This document shows positions 1-7,294 of a DNA stretch of 13,185 nucleotides, one piece after another. The stretch's first letter is position 1. Each line of letters starts with the position of its first letter. A program made the position numbers and the translations under genes. The notes beneath the pieces were generated by a model. It did no database searches. It saw only the letters and a program-made list of their open reading frames with translations, and was not told the DNA's origin. This stretch comes from DATGHS01 sp035307785 (GTDB lineage Bacteria; Planctomycetota; Planctomycetia; Gemmatales; Gemmataceae): the NCBI GenBank assembly GCA_035307785.1, contig DATGHS010000416.1:1-13185 (forward strand), given 5' to 3'.

Positions 1-783
1 GCCTTGCGAAAGCGAAACCCGCACGGTCTCCCAGCCCTGCGGCGCCGGCGGCGGACTGAAGTGCGATTCCTTCAGTTTCACTTTCGTGTCGATTCCCGAC
101 ACGTTCCAGGTCGTTTCGTCGCCGTTCGGCGCTTCGAACCAGAGCCGGGCCGGCAGCATATCCTTCGCAAACAGCACCATTTGCGCCCGCGTGAAGTCAC
201 GCTTGTCGGCATCGAAGCGCGGCTTGATATCGATGTAAATGTAGTTCGGATCTTCCTTTGTCAGCGTCAGGTCGAATTTCCGCTTGGCTTCCGCCGCGTT
301 CATGCCGAACAGGAACGACAGGAAATTGTTCTGGAAGTTGGCTTGCTCCGGCGCCACGTCGTGAATGCGCAACGTCTTGGTCTGCGGCCGATATTCGTAC
401 AGGAATTTGCCCGTGCAAACGTACAGTTCGTAATTACCCTCGTTGCCCTTTCCTTGCTGGAGCATCCGCAGGGCCACATAATTCGGTTTCAAATAGCGCG
501 CTTCGCCTTCGTACACCTTCTTGAAGCCCGAAGCTTTCGATTTCTCTTCGCGGGCGCACTTGCAAACAACCCCTTCGACACCGGTCATGCGTTGTTCCCA
601 TTGCACCAGCAAGGCGTCGAGCCGGTTGTTCTGCGGGTCGAGCTTCGGCAACAGGTTGGCGGGCTCGGCCGGCGTGCCGGGCTTCGGCGGGATCGTGATC
701 GGCGGCGACGAGGGCGGCTGCTGGGCGAAAGCTACCGAGCCCAACAACAGCAGGGCCGCGAAGGTATAGCCAAGCGGTCGCAT
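1..783 (-). CDS. Secreted TIGR03009-type planctomycete protein (3' end beyond window)
   Basis: The minus strand is open for 261 codons from ATG at 783 to the window edge, so the C-terminus is missing. A GGAG nine bases upstream of the ATG supports this start. Residues 1-20 form a signal peptide (MRPLGYTF, a run of leucines, then VAFA before QQPP), so the product is probably exported. A proline-rich linker follows (about 21-45), then a region with PQNNRLDALLVQWE, YLKPNYVALRML, YELYVCTGKFLYEYRPQTK and FLFGMNAAEAKRKFDLTL. This series matches what I recall of TIGR03009, a planctomycete domain with a LolA/LppX-like flavour (lipoprotein carrier fold). The function is unknown; a role in envelope or lipid handling is only inferred from the fold impression. 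The family name is from memory and not from a search. Confidence 0.75.
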   Translation of the reverse strand, partial: MRPLGYTFAALLLLGSVAFAQQPPSSPPITIPPKPGTPAEPANLLPKLDPQNNRLDALLVQWEQRMTGVEGVVCKCAREEKSKASGFKKVYEGEARYLKPNYVALRMLQQGKGNEGNYELYVCTGKFLYEYRPQTKTLRIHDVAPEQANFQNNFLSFLFGMNAAEAKRKFDLTLTKEDPNYIYIDIKPRFDADKRDFTRAQMVLFAKDMLPARLWFEAPNGDETTWNVSGIDTKVKLKESHFSPPPAPQGWETVRVSLSQG

Positions 784-1043
784 GCTATTTTTCTCCAGAA
801 GAACAACGCCAAGTGGGCCTCACGCTACAGGTAAGGCGGCGCCACGCGGGGGCGGCGGCTACGTTCTCTGGCGCTTATAACAGGGTTTGCAAACCAGGGG
901 AAGGGCGCTTCGGCTAGCGGCAAAGCGAACTTTAATAATTCTGCCGGCAATTCCGGCAATTCCCGGAAACTGGGGAAGGTTTCGCGCAGTTGCCGTGTTT
1001 ATGAGCACACCCGAGATGGAAGACGGTGCCTATCCCCTCGGGC
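784..1043. other. Spacer upstream of the TIGR03009-type gene
   Basis: No credible gene lies here. It should hold the promoter of the minus-strand gene ending at 783, but I see no convincing -35/-10 pair. A short tandem-like run of GGCAATTCC units occurs near 943-967. Confidence 0.4.
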
Positions 1044-1224
1044 GGGCCGCGTAGCGGCCCGATGACGGTAGCCCGGCCTTTGAAGGCCGGGCAGTGAGAG
1101 CGCAACAATGGCGTCGCGTAGCGACGCTTGAGCGTTTCAAGCGTCGCTACACGACGCCATTGTGACTCGCTCCTTTGCAGGCACTGAAGTGCCTGCCTAT
1201 CGTCAATCGGTCGCTACGCGACCG
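1044..1224. repeat. Cluster of five perfect or near-perfect hairpin palindromes (REP-like)
   Basis: Five inverted repeats stand in 181 bases. 1044-1060 has GGGCCGC/GCGGCCC around a three-base loop. 1071-1092 has ten-base arms GCCCGGCCTT/AAGGCCGGGC and a GTAG foot at 1068-1071. 1106-1162 is a 57-base palindrome with 26-base arms and a single mismatch (1117 against 1151), its inner stem being footed by GTAG/CTAC (1118-1121, 1147-1150). 1177-1196 has nine-base arms GCAGGCACT/AGTGCCTGC. 1208-1224 has CGGTCGC/GCGACCG. A GTAG tetranucleotide at a hairpin foot is the known hallmark of REP sequences moved by RAYT (TnpA-REP) transposases. The cluster lies just downstream of the nucleotidyltransferase operon and upstream of the 783 gene; no T-run follows, so simple terminators are unlikely. 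Confidence 0.7.
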
Positions 1225-1256
1225 AACAGGAAAATGCGTCGTGAAGACTGGCGCAC

Positions 1257-2009
1257 TTAGCCGAGCCTCAGCCGTACCAACAAGTTGTGAAGCGCACTGT
1301 ATCCGGTTGGCGCTTCCGGCAGCCTGCTCGCCTCGTGTGCACGCTGAAGCTCGCTGCGCAGGCGTTCGTATTCGCCACGGTGGAAGTTCAGATCCGCTTC
1401 GCTGAGCGTTGCCTTCTCTGGTCCCTCGGCTTTGCGCGCGATCAGGTCACCAAGATACGGCAACTTCGCCGATTCGTTGAGGCGCAACAGGTTGGCTTCC
1501 ACCACCCCGGTCCGCATGATGTGAATTCCCGTCAACAGCACGCGATAAACATAGAGCAGCGGCTTCACGCGCGGCGGGTTCTCTTTCTCGAACAGCTTCC
1601 ACTGCGTCTCGGCGAAGCCGACGTAATGGTGCGCATGGTGCCGAGTGACACATTGGGCAGCAATTTCCTTCAACTCCGCATGAGCCGGGGTGGCGTGCAC
1701 GATCAACGGCGAGAATACCTGCTCCAACACGTAGCCGTTCTTTTTTAGCAGCAGGCCGAAGAACTTCTTGGCATCGTGCGTTACCAGGTCGATCTCAAGC
1801 CCGTCCTGAATGCCCGATTTTTCAATGGTTTCATGGCCGGTTTGCAGCCCAACGACTTCCTCAAGCGGCAGTAAGTGAACACCGCGCAGATCGAAGTCCG
1901 AATCCGGGGATGGGAAGCCGTAGAGATGCGCTCCGCTGATCGTGGCGAATAGCAACGGATACGGATGCTGCTCGACGTGCTGGTGCAGTTTGTCGTACGG
2001 TATGTTCAT
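1257..2009 (-). CDS. RlaP/COG3541-type nucleotidyltransferase, short form
   Basis: The product has 250 residues and belongs to the DNA polymerase beta-like nucleotidyltransferases of the COG3541/PF10127 (RlaP, YcgL) kind. The family motif is seen as SGAHLYGFPSPDSDFDLRG at residues 25-43: the SG corresponds to the usual GS, and the two aspartates of SDFDLRG are expected metal ligands. A third acidic residue probably lies in GLEIDLVTHD near 91-100. The C-terminal half is helical, with YVYRVLLTGIHIMRTG resembling the helical domain of these enzymes. Such proteins occur with bacterial RNA-repair genes (Pnkp/Hen1) in some genomes, but their substrate is mostly unknown. Last gene of a three-gene operon, 13 bases after the small gene ending at 2023. 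ATG at 2009 is preceded by a weak GGAA. Confidence 0.85.
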   Translation of the reverse strand: MNIPYDKLHQHVEQHPYPLLFATISGAHLYGFPSPDSDFDLRGVHLLPLEEVVGLQTGHETIEKSGIQDGLEIDLVTHDAKKFFGLLLKKNGYVLEQVFSPLIVHATPAHAELKEIAAQCVTRHHAHHYVGFAETQWKLFEKENPPRVKPLLYVYRVLLTGIHIMRTGVVEANLLRLNESAKLPYLGDLIARKAEGPEKATLSEADLNFHRGEYERLRSELQRAHEASRLPEAPTGYSALHNLLVRLRLG

Positions 2010-2022
2010 CGTGCTTTTCCCG

Positions 2023-2235
2023 TCAAAGGCGAGCTTGCATCGGTTCCAGGTCTTCCTGGAAATAGCGCTTGGCGACCTTTTTCTTGTCTACTTCGAGCAA
2101 ATAGAAGTATTTCGAGAACTTGTAATGCCAGACAATTTCGCGGATTGAACCGGTCTGAGGCGTCCGGTTTCGTTCGTTCACGATGACGTTAACCCATTGC
2201 CCAAGCGAAAAAGTTGGCGGCGGCAGCTCCGTCAT
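2023..2235 (-). CDS. Small SH3/KOW-like protein in the nucleotidyltransferase operon
   Basis: A 70-residue protein. Its ATG overlaps the stop of the upstream nucleotidyltransferase as ATGA (2232-2235), a translational-coupling arrangement that supports both start and reality. The sequence GQWVNVIVNERN, TGSIREIVWH and YYFYLLE-like strands (read as FSKYFYLLEVDKKKVAKRY) fit a small SH3-like beta barrel; the closing KRYFQEDLEPM resembles small barrel proteins that bind or decorate larger partners. The upstream nucleotidyltransferase carries an N-terminal barrel-like segment of comparable size, so this may be a stand-alone version of the same module. It lies between two nucleotidyltransferases and is probably a partner or regulatory subunit. 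No catalytic residues are evident. Fold assignment is by eye. Confidence 0.75.
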   Translation of the reverse strand: MTELPPPTFSLGQWVNVIVNERNRTPQTGSIREIVWHYKFSKYFYLLEVDKKKVAKRYFQEDLEPMQARL

Positions 2236-3182
2236 GGCAACTCCTCCGCCAAAGCGCGGCGGCGCGCGTTGATGAGAAACGCATCCGCCCGGCTGTAGTC
2301 TGGCCGCTCCGGCAACTTCGTGTTCTCAAACGCGGTGTTGAATTCCTCGTGCAAACGCAAGCGCCAGTCTTCGACTTCATCCCATGGCAATTCCCCGTTG
2401 CGAATGGCCAGCAACTGGTCGCGGTGCGCTTCCACTCGAACCGGGACAAAACCGTCACGTAGTACGCCGATACCCGACAGCAGCAGGCGAATCAGGTGCA
2501 TCACATGCTTCCACTTTACCAGCCCATGATTGCGCAGATCGGACTGCATCTTCTTGAACTGCGACAAAACGTAGCCGTTATAAGTCTGGTACACAAGCCG
2601 CGACAGGAAGATCGACTTCATGGCCAGTAGTTCCTCGGCCAATGGCGTGGCCTTTTCCACCAGCGGCGTGTACAGGCACTCCAGCACATTCGGGTTAGCC
2701 TTCAGTGCCAGCACGAGGAACTTCTGAAGCTCCCAATATGCTTCCTGGGTGTCGTTGTTTTCCAATTGCTCGGGCACGCCGTAAAGCGACCAGTGCAAAT
2801 CGGCCGTCGGCAAATAAATGCCCCGGCGATCGACATCGGATTTTTCGCCGGCCAGGCCATAGGCTTGCGAGCCGATCACGCACCGGAAGATCACGCGTTG
2901 GTACAAATCTGAATGCGCAATCGTTAGTGCATTGTCGCCGATCTCGCCTTCCTTGAACCGAGCCAGCATCGTGATTTCGCTCTGCTTGAGCGGCGTCTCC
3001 AAGCCGTCCGGAAAACGGACGCGGTAACTGTGTTCCTGGTCGGTCGGCGACTTGATCACCACGCCCACAGTGCCGCGCGGATGCCGGATCAGCCCTCCCG
3101 CCGCGAGAATGTCCACGAGCGTCACCACTTGCGTGCCGACGGAAAAGATCAGGCCTTCGTGGTAATGCACGCGCTCGGTCAT
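2232..3182 (-). CDS. RlaP/COG3541-type nucleotidyltransferase with N-terminal barrel-like domain
   Basis: The product has 316 residues from the ATG at 3182, chosen because GAGG at 3191-3194 is spaced eight bases from it; an upstream TTG (3206) and ATG (3188) are possible but sit badly with that site. Residues about 1-75 look like an SH3/KOW-like barrel (GTQVVTLVDI, GTVGVVIKS, YRVRFPDG, LKQSEITML). The nucleotidyltransferase core follows, with IGSQAYGLAGEKSDVDRRG at residues 103-121, the classical GS...SDVD motif of polymerase-beta-type enzymes, and a helical C-terminal half (LECLYTPLVE, WKHVMHLIRLLLSGI, ending LPERPDYSRADAFLI). First gene of the three-gene operon, followed by the ATGA-coupled small gene. 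Expected activity is transfer of a nucleotide to an RNA or protein target; the target is unknown. Confidence 0.87.
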   Translation of the reverse strand: MTERVHYHEGLIFSVGTQVVTLVDILAAGGLIRHPRGTVGVVIKSPTDQEHSYRVRFPDGLETPLKQSEITMLARFKEGEIGDNALTIAHSDLYQRVIFRCVIGSQAYGLAGEKSDVDRRGIYLPTADLHWSLYGVPEQLENNDTQEAYWELQKFLVLALKANPNVLECLYTPLVEKATPLAEELLAMKSIFLSRLVYQTYNGYVLSQFKKMQSDLRNHGLVKWKHVMHLIRLLLSGIGVLRDGFVPVRVEAHRDQLLAIRNGELPWDEVEDWRLRLHEEFNTAFENTKLPERPDYSRADAFLINARRRALAEELP

Positions 3183-3190
3183 CTTCATAA

Positions 3191-3194
3191 CCTC
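3191..3194 (-). promoter_or_regulatory. Ribosome binding site fixing the nucleotidyltransferase start at 3182
   Basis: GAGG on the minus strand, eight bases before ATG 3182 and only two before ATG 3188. It favours MTERVHY as the true N-terminus. Confidence 0.5.
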
Positions 3195-3304
3195 ATGTTC
3201 ATTCAAACCGACACGCCTCGGTCATCCTCGGTTCAGCTTCATATAGCTAAAATCATTAGAAGCATTGAATTTTGGACACTGCCGCAGATGGCGGAGACTG
3301 TTGT

Positions 3305-3622
3305 ATGGACGAATACGTTTGCCTGACGGTGCTCTCGCAGCCCGGCGAAAGCCAGGCTGACTTTGCAGCGCGCTTGAGCCACTTCTGGACGCACATGCTC
3401 CGCAATCGCAAAAGCGATTTTGAGAAGATCTACGCCGAGACGACGAACTTCGGCAACGATGACGACCGCCTTAGCCGGCAGTATCTGGCACAGTTGGAAG
3501 TGATTGATATTTTGGAAGCGGAAATGCGAACCGCCGGCATCGACTTCGAACCGGTGGACCGCGACGACATCTTCTCACGCTACGAAGCCACGCCGCCGGA
3601 CTGGATGCAGATCGAGCATTAA
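3305..3622 (+). CDS. Conserved-looking hypothetical protein, 105 residues
   Basis: I do not recognise this family by name. ATG at 3305 is preceded by GGAG (3293-3296) at a good spacing of eight bases, which is better than the TTG at 3272. The product starts with a likely beta strand (MDEYVCLTVLSQPGES), then amphipathic helices (FAARLSHFWTHMLRN, SRQYLAQLEVIDILEAEMRTAG), then an acidic tail (FEPVDRDDIFSRYEATPPDW). It is small, acidic and soluble, with no signal peptide or membrane segment. It is divergent from the nucleotidyltransferase operon across a 122-base spacer (3183-3304) and lies 44 bases ahead of the broken PQQ-propeller gene, with which it may be co-transcribed. Function unknown. Confidence 0.7.
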   Translation: MDEYVCLTVLSQPGESQADFAARLSHFWTHMLRNRKSDFEKIYAETTNFGNDDDRLSRQYLAQLEVIDILEAEMRTAGIDFEPVDRDDIFSRYEATPPDWMQIEH

Positions 3623-3666
3623 GATGCGCAAACGCCGGCGAGTGGAGACGTGGCCAGGAGCAGATC

Positions 3667-4953
3667 ATGGTGCGATTTAATCCTTACTCCGTGGCTCTTG
3701 GGTTGCTGCTTTATCTGATCGTTTTCCATTCCCTGGGCCGCGCCGACGATTGGCCGCAATGGCGCGGCCCAAACCGCGATGGCGTTTGGAACGAGACCGG
3801 CATTCTGCGCCAATTTCCTCCAACCGGATTGAAGATTCAATGGCGCGCGCCCATCGGCCCAGGTTGGTCGAGCCCTATCGTGGCGCAGGGCCGAGTGTAC
3901 GTGGTCGATTCCGAGCTGATGGCGCCCAAAGCCAAGGAACGCGTTCACTGCTTTGATGAGAAAACGGGCCATCGGCTGTGGACCTACTCGTATGACGTGG
4001 CATACCCCGACTGGGCCTTTACCAGCGGCAAAGGCCGCGGCCCAACCGCAACGCCCATGGTTCACGACGGCCGGCTTTACACCGTCGGAAACAAGGGCGA
4101 TTTGCTCTGCCTCGACGCCACCAACGGCAATGTGATTTGGAAGCGAAATCTTTAACAGGAATATGAAGTACAGGAGTTCTCGTTCAACGCGTCGCCGTTG
4201 ATGGAAGGCGACCTCCTGATCGAATGCATCGGCAGCTTTCCCGGAACGTCACCCTCTTCCGTCATCGCCTTTAACCGGATCACCGGCAAGGAAGTGTGGA
4301 AAACACCAACCGAGGGGCTCACGAATAGTTCGCCGGTCATCGTCTCGGCAGCAGGCAAACGCCAAGTGATTGTCTGGACGCAAGGGTCGGTAATGGCGCT
4401 GGAACCGGCCACCGGTAAGCTGCTGTGGCAGGAAAAAATGAAAACCTCCGCCCAAGACGCCGTGACCACGCCCGTCTTCCACAATAACCTTTTGCTCCTT
4501 AGCGGCCTTATGCTTAAGCTCGATCCCGACAAGCCTGCAGCCACGGTTTTGTGGCCAGATACCAAGGCGGTTTCGCGCAGGACCTTAAGTGTAACTTCCA
4601 CCGCCTTGTTTCAAGATGAGTATCTGTATTCGGCCCAACGGTCCGGCTCGCTCGTGTGTCTGGAAGCTGCCACCGGCAAGAAAGTATGGGAGACCGAGAA
4701 GGTTACGGACCCGGGAAATGAAGCGTGTATTCACATCACGCCCAATGGCGATAGTGCGTTCCTTTACAACGACAAAGGAGAGCTGATCCTGGCGCACCTT
4801 ACTCCGCGGGGTTTCCAGGAGGTCTTTCGGACACTACTGTTGAAACCATTTCCCAAGACGAAGGCCTGGGCCGCGGCCGCCTATGCAAACCGGCATGTAT
4901 TCGTGCGGAATGATGAAGAGTTGATTGGTGTGTCGCTTGCCGCCAATCCATGA
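3667..4953 (+). pseudogene. Secreted PQQ-propeller protein interrupted by one in-frame TAA
   Basis: One frame runs from ATG 3667 (AGGAG at 3656-3660, six bases before) to TGA at 4951-4953, broken only by TAA at 4153-4155 after residue 162; the same frame resumes at once with QEYEVQEFSFNASP. Residues 1-26 are a signal peptide, followed by DDWPQWRGPNRDGVWNETG, the opening signature of a large planctomycete/verrucomicrobial family of periplasmic PQQ-like beta-propellers. Blade motifs on both sides of the stop repeat the same pattern: VHCFDEKTGHRLW, LLCLDATNGNVIW, VIAFNRITGKEVW, VMALEPATGKLLW, LVCLEAATGKKVW. At 428 codons the full gene has the normal length for the family, so this is a nonsense mutation (for example CAA to TAA), a sequencing error or, less likely, readthrough. 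Members are structural or binding proteins of uncertain substrate. Confidence 0.85.
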
Positions 4954-5024
4954 CAGCGCGCGAACAAAAAGCCCCGGTACGTCTTTTACGGCGCATCGGA
5001 GCCTCTCGACAATCCAATTTTCAA

Positions 5025-5513
5025 TTACAAAGACGCCGCAACATCATCCATGAACTTGCCCAGGGTTTCGTGCGTCAGCACAAACGGCACTTGCTCGCGC
5101 TTGGCCCGGCTATCCAAGCCGGCCTGGTAGCGACGCAGGGTCGCGCGGTATGTTCCTTCGAGCTTCACTTCATAATGAAAGCGCTTGTCATGCCGCTCGG
5201 TCACCGCTTCGCTGCGAAGCAAGGCTTCGTTGCGGGCGTTGTCGATCTCCAGCACTCGTAGCGGCTCCATAAGGCCCGTCACGCGCTCGGCGATCTCGTT
5301 GGCCCATTGCGCCAGCGCGGCCGGGTCGATCGTGGCTGGGCGGGCGCGATGCATCGCGATCTCCCAAAGCTGGCAGCTCAGCGCGTCGGCCTTTTCGATG
5401 GTTGCCGTCACCGACCAGCCCGAGGCCCCGTCTGCATGGGCAAGCACATGTCGGCCGGGGCTGGGCGGCCGGTGTTCACCGAGTTTTGGCAGGAACGTTT
5501 GTGCGAGCGTCAT
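5025..5513 (-). CDS. Unknown protein, 162 residues, overlapping the end of spoVR
   Basis: I do not recognise this family. ATG at 5513 has a strong AGGAG site (sequence AGGAGAAAATA just before the ATG), and the gene begins 38 bases inside the 3' end of spoVR, so the two are almost certainly co-transcribed and perhaps coupled. The N-terminal part has short hydrophobic stretches (HVLAHADGASGWSVTATIEKADAL); from about residue 65 the protein is helical and charged (LAQWANEIAERVTGLMEPLRVLEID, then HYEVKLEGTYRATLRRYQAG). No signal peptide or membrane segment. Context points to a role alongside PrkA, YeaH and SpoVR, but nothing in the sequence shows a catalytic activity. Convergent with the PQQ-propeller gene across 71 bases. 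Confidence 0.75.
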   Translation of the reverse strand: MTLAQTFLPKLGEHRPPSPGRHVLAHADGASGWSVTATIEKADALSCQLWEIAMHRARPATIDPAALAQWANEIAERVTGLMEPLRVLEIDNARNEALLRSEAVTERHDKRFHYEVKLEGTYRATLRRYQAGLDSRAKREQVPFVLTHETLGKFMDDVAASL

Positions 5514-7038
5514 TATTTTCTCCTAATTGTTTGGCACTGTGTTCATGTCCATCAAATGTCAACAGGGTGGGCTTCCCTTCCAGTATTGTCTCAAGATGCA
5601 CCGGCCGACTCCAGATGAATTGTAGGTTCGCCAAAGTGTCGCGGGCATGATCGAGCTTCAAATCGATGCCGTTATGCTGATGCCACAATAGTAATTCACC
5701 TCGGTTGCGGAAGTTGCCGTCTTTGACGTAAATCCACGGTTTGCCGAAGTTTGTCAAGCTGAACAGCAGACGTTTCTTGATTTGCTCGAACTTCCGCGAC
5801 TCGATCACGTACTGCCCGGTCTGATCGACAAACGCATATGAAAACAGCTTGTGCTCTTCGCAGAACTCGGGAGTGAGGAAGGTGTCGATAAACGTAATGT
5901 CGTTGTGAATCCGGCGGACCTCGAAGATCTTCTGCCGGCCCAAACCCAGCTGCTTGTCCCAGGCACGGCGCTTGTCGAGATCATCGCACTCATCGTATTC
6001 CGCGCCAAAGCGGCCGGTGTTCCAGCGATTTTCAATGTCGCGCAAGAGTTCGATGCCGAGCTTATAGGGATTGATGCGCGCGCCGCTCATCGCCATGGTG
6101 CCGGAGTGATGGTCGGCATAGTCGATGATCTCGGAGGGCTGCAGTACCTTCTGGGTCATGATGGTGCTGTGCCAATAAGAGGCCCAGCCTTCGTTCATGA
6201 TCTTGGTCTGACCCTGCGGCGTGAAGTAATATGCTTCATCGCGCACGATTTCCAGGACATCGCGCTGCCAGGGCTTGAGCGGTGCATGCTCGATCAGGAA
6301 CAACAGCACGTCTTTCTCCGGCTGTTCTGGAAAACTGCGGGCGGCCTCTTCGAGCTTCTTGCGGTTCTCTTCCTCCTCCTTCTTCAGGAGACTTGGGGGA
6401 TTGATGTAATCCGACATGTAGTCCTTGCTTTTAAAGCGCGTGCCGCGCATGCCATCGTCGTCGTCCTTCTTCGGAGCAAAGTCGTAACGCGAATGATCGT
6501 CGCGGCGTTTGATGAACGTGGAATGAATGTCGATCAGGTCGTCGATCGACATGCAACGGTCCATGAACGCTTCCACTTCGTCCTCGCCGTATTTCTCCAC
6601 GTAATGCCGGATGCGCGAGCCATGGTTCGCCATCTCGTCCATCATCTTCCGGCTGGTGTGGGCGAAGTAGGCGTTGTTCTTGAAAAAGTCACAGTGACCG
6701 TAGACGTGAGCCATCACCAGCTTCTGATCGACCGTGTGGTTGCAGCGCATGAGGTACGCGTAACACGGATCGTTGTTGATCACCATCTCGTAGATTTTCG
6801 AAAGGCCGTAGTCGTAGCCCTTCTTCAACTCCTCAAACGACATGCCGAACGACCAGTGCGGGTAGCGCGTGGGGAAGCCGCCGTAGGCCGCGACCTCGTT
6901 CAAATCTTCGGCATCGATGACCTCGAAGATCGTCTCGTAGAAATCGAGGCCGTAGTCGCGGGCGTAGCCCTCGATCTCCTCCTTGAGGGCCCGCAAATCC
7001 GGCGGCAAGTTGGTGTTGTGGAAGGAAGGCATGGTCAT
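5476..7038 (-). CDS. spoVR: SpoVR/YcgB family protein
   Basis: The product has 520 residues, near the length of E. coli YcgB (about 510) and longer than Bacillus SpoVR. N-terminal landmarks typical of the family are seen: YGLDFYETIFEV (30-40), NEVAAYGGFPTRYPHWSFGM (47-66), GLSKIYEMVINNDPCYAYLM (78-97), and HVYGHCDFFKNN (111-122). Further on are RDEAYYFTPQGQTKIMNEGW (266-285) and WASYWH (285-290); the conserved His and Glu residues of HVYGH and EGWASYWH suggest a metal-dependent, peptidase-like core, which is inference. SpoVR is needed for spore cortex formation in Bacillus, but homologues occur in many non-sporulating bacteria next to prkA and yeaH. An acidic, lysine-rich insert lies at about 188-232. 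Start ATG 7038 has AGGA five bases upstream; ATG 7032 is an alternative. Confidence 0.95.
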   Translation of the reverse strand: MTMPSFHNTNLPPDLRALKEEIEGYARDYGLDFYETIFEVIDAEDLNEVAAYGGFPTRYPHWSFGMSFEELKKGYDYGLSKIYEMVINNDPCYAYLMRCNHTVDQKLVMAHVYGHCDFFKNNAYFAHTSRKMMDEMANHGSRIRHYVEKYGEDEVEAFMDRCMSIDDLIDIHSTFIKRRDDHSRYDFAPKKDDDDGMRGTRFKSKDYMSDYINPPSLLKKEEEENRKKLEEAARSFPEQPEKDVLLFLIEHAPLKPWQRDVLEIVRDEAYYFTPQGQTKIMNEGWASYWHSTIMTQKVLQPSEIIDYADHHSGTMAMSGARINPYKLGIELLRDIENRWNTGRFGAEYDECDDLDKRRAWDKQLGLGRQKIFEVRRIHNDITFIDTFLTPEFCEEHKLFSYAFVDQTGQYVIESRKFEQIKKRLLFSLTNFGKPWIYVKDGNFRNRGELLLWHQHNGIDLKLDHARDTLANLQFIWSRPVHLETILEGKPTLLTFDGHEHSAKQLGENNDARTNVPAKTR

Positions 7039-7053
7039 CCTGTTCCTATTATT

Positions 7054-7293
7054 TCAACTGGTCGAAGCCGGGCATTCGTACCAGACTTTTTCCATCACAT
7101 ATTCAAGAGTATCCTGGAGCGCTCCGCCGTCCGAACGTTCATCGAAGCCGAAATCCAACCAGATTCCTTGGAGAATCTCGTAGATGGCTCGCAAATTGGG
7201 GAATTGAGCTTCATGAGCGCGCACGATATTGAGAAGGGTCTCGTCGCTCTTGCCCTCGCGCAGTGCTGTCAGGAATTCGCTTTTGAAATCCAT
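7054..7293 (-). CDS. Small acidic protein, possible immunity/antitoxin partner
   Basis: A 79-residue acidic protein beginning one base after the stop of the upstream gene (stop at 7295-7297, ATG at 7293), so the two are coupled. GGGA stands seven bases before the ATG. It is mostly helical (FKSEFLTALREG, DETLLNIVRAHEAQF, LRAIYEILQGIWLDFG, LQDTLEYVMEKVWYEC). I do not recognise a named family. Because the coupled upstream product resembles Tse2-type toxins, a small acidic helical protein is what one would expect for a neutralising partner; that is inference from arrangement, charge and size. It could equally be an unrelated small protein in the spoVR operon, which starts 15 bases downstream of its stop. 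Confidence 0.65.
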   Translation of the reverse strand: MDFKSEFLTALREGKSDETLLNIVRAHEAQFPNLRAIYEILQGIWLDFGFDERSDGGALQDTLEYVMEKVWYECPASTS

Positions 7294-7294
7294 T

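Noticed and set aside
4..834. Plus-strand open frame at the left edge
   Set aside because: The minus strand codes for a signal-peptide-bearing TIGR03009-type protein over the same bases; the plus frame is arginine-rich and featureless.
1044..1224. CRISPR array
   Set aside because: The hairpins differ in sequence and spacing; there are no regular direct repeats with unique spacers.
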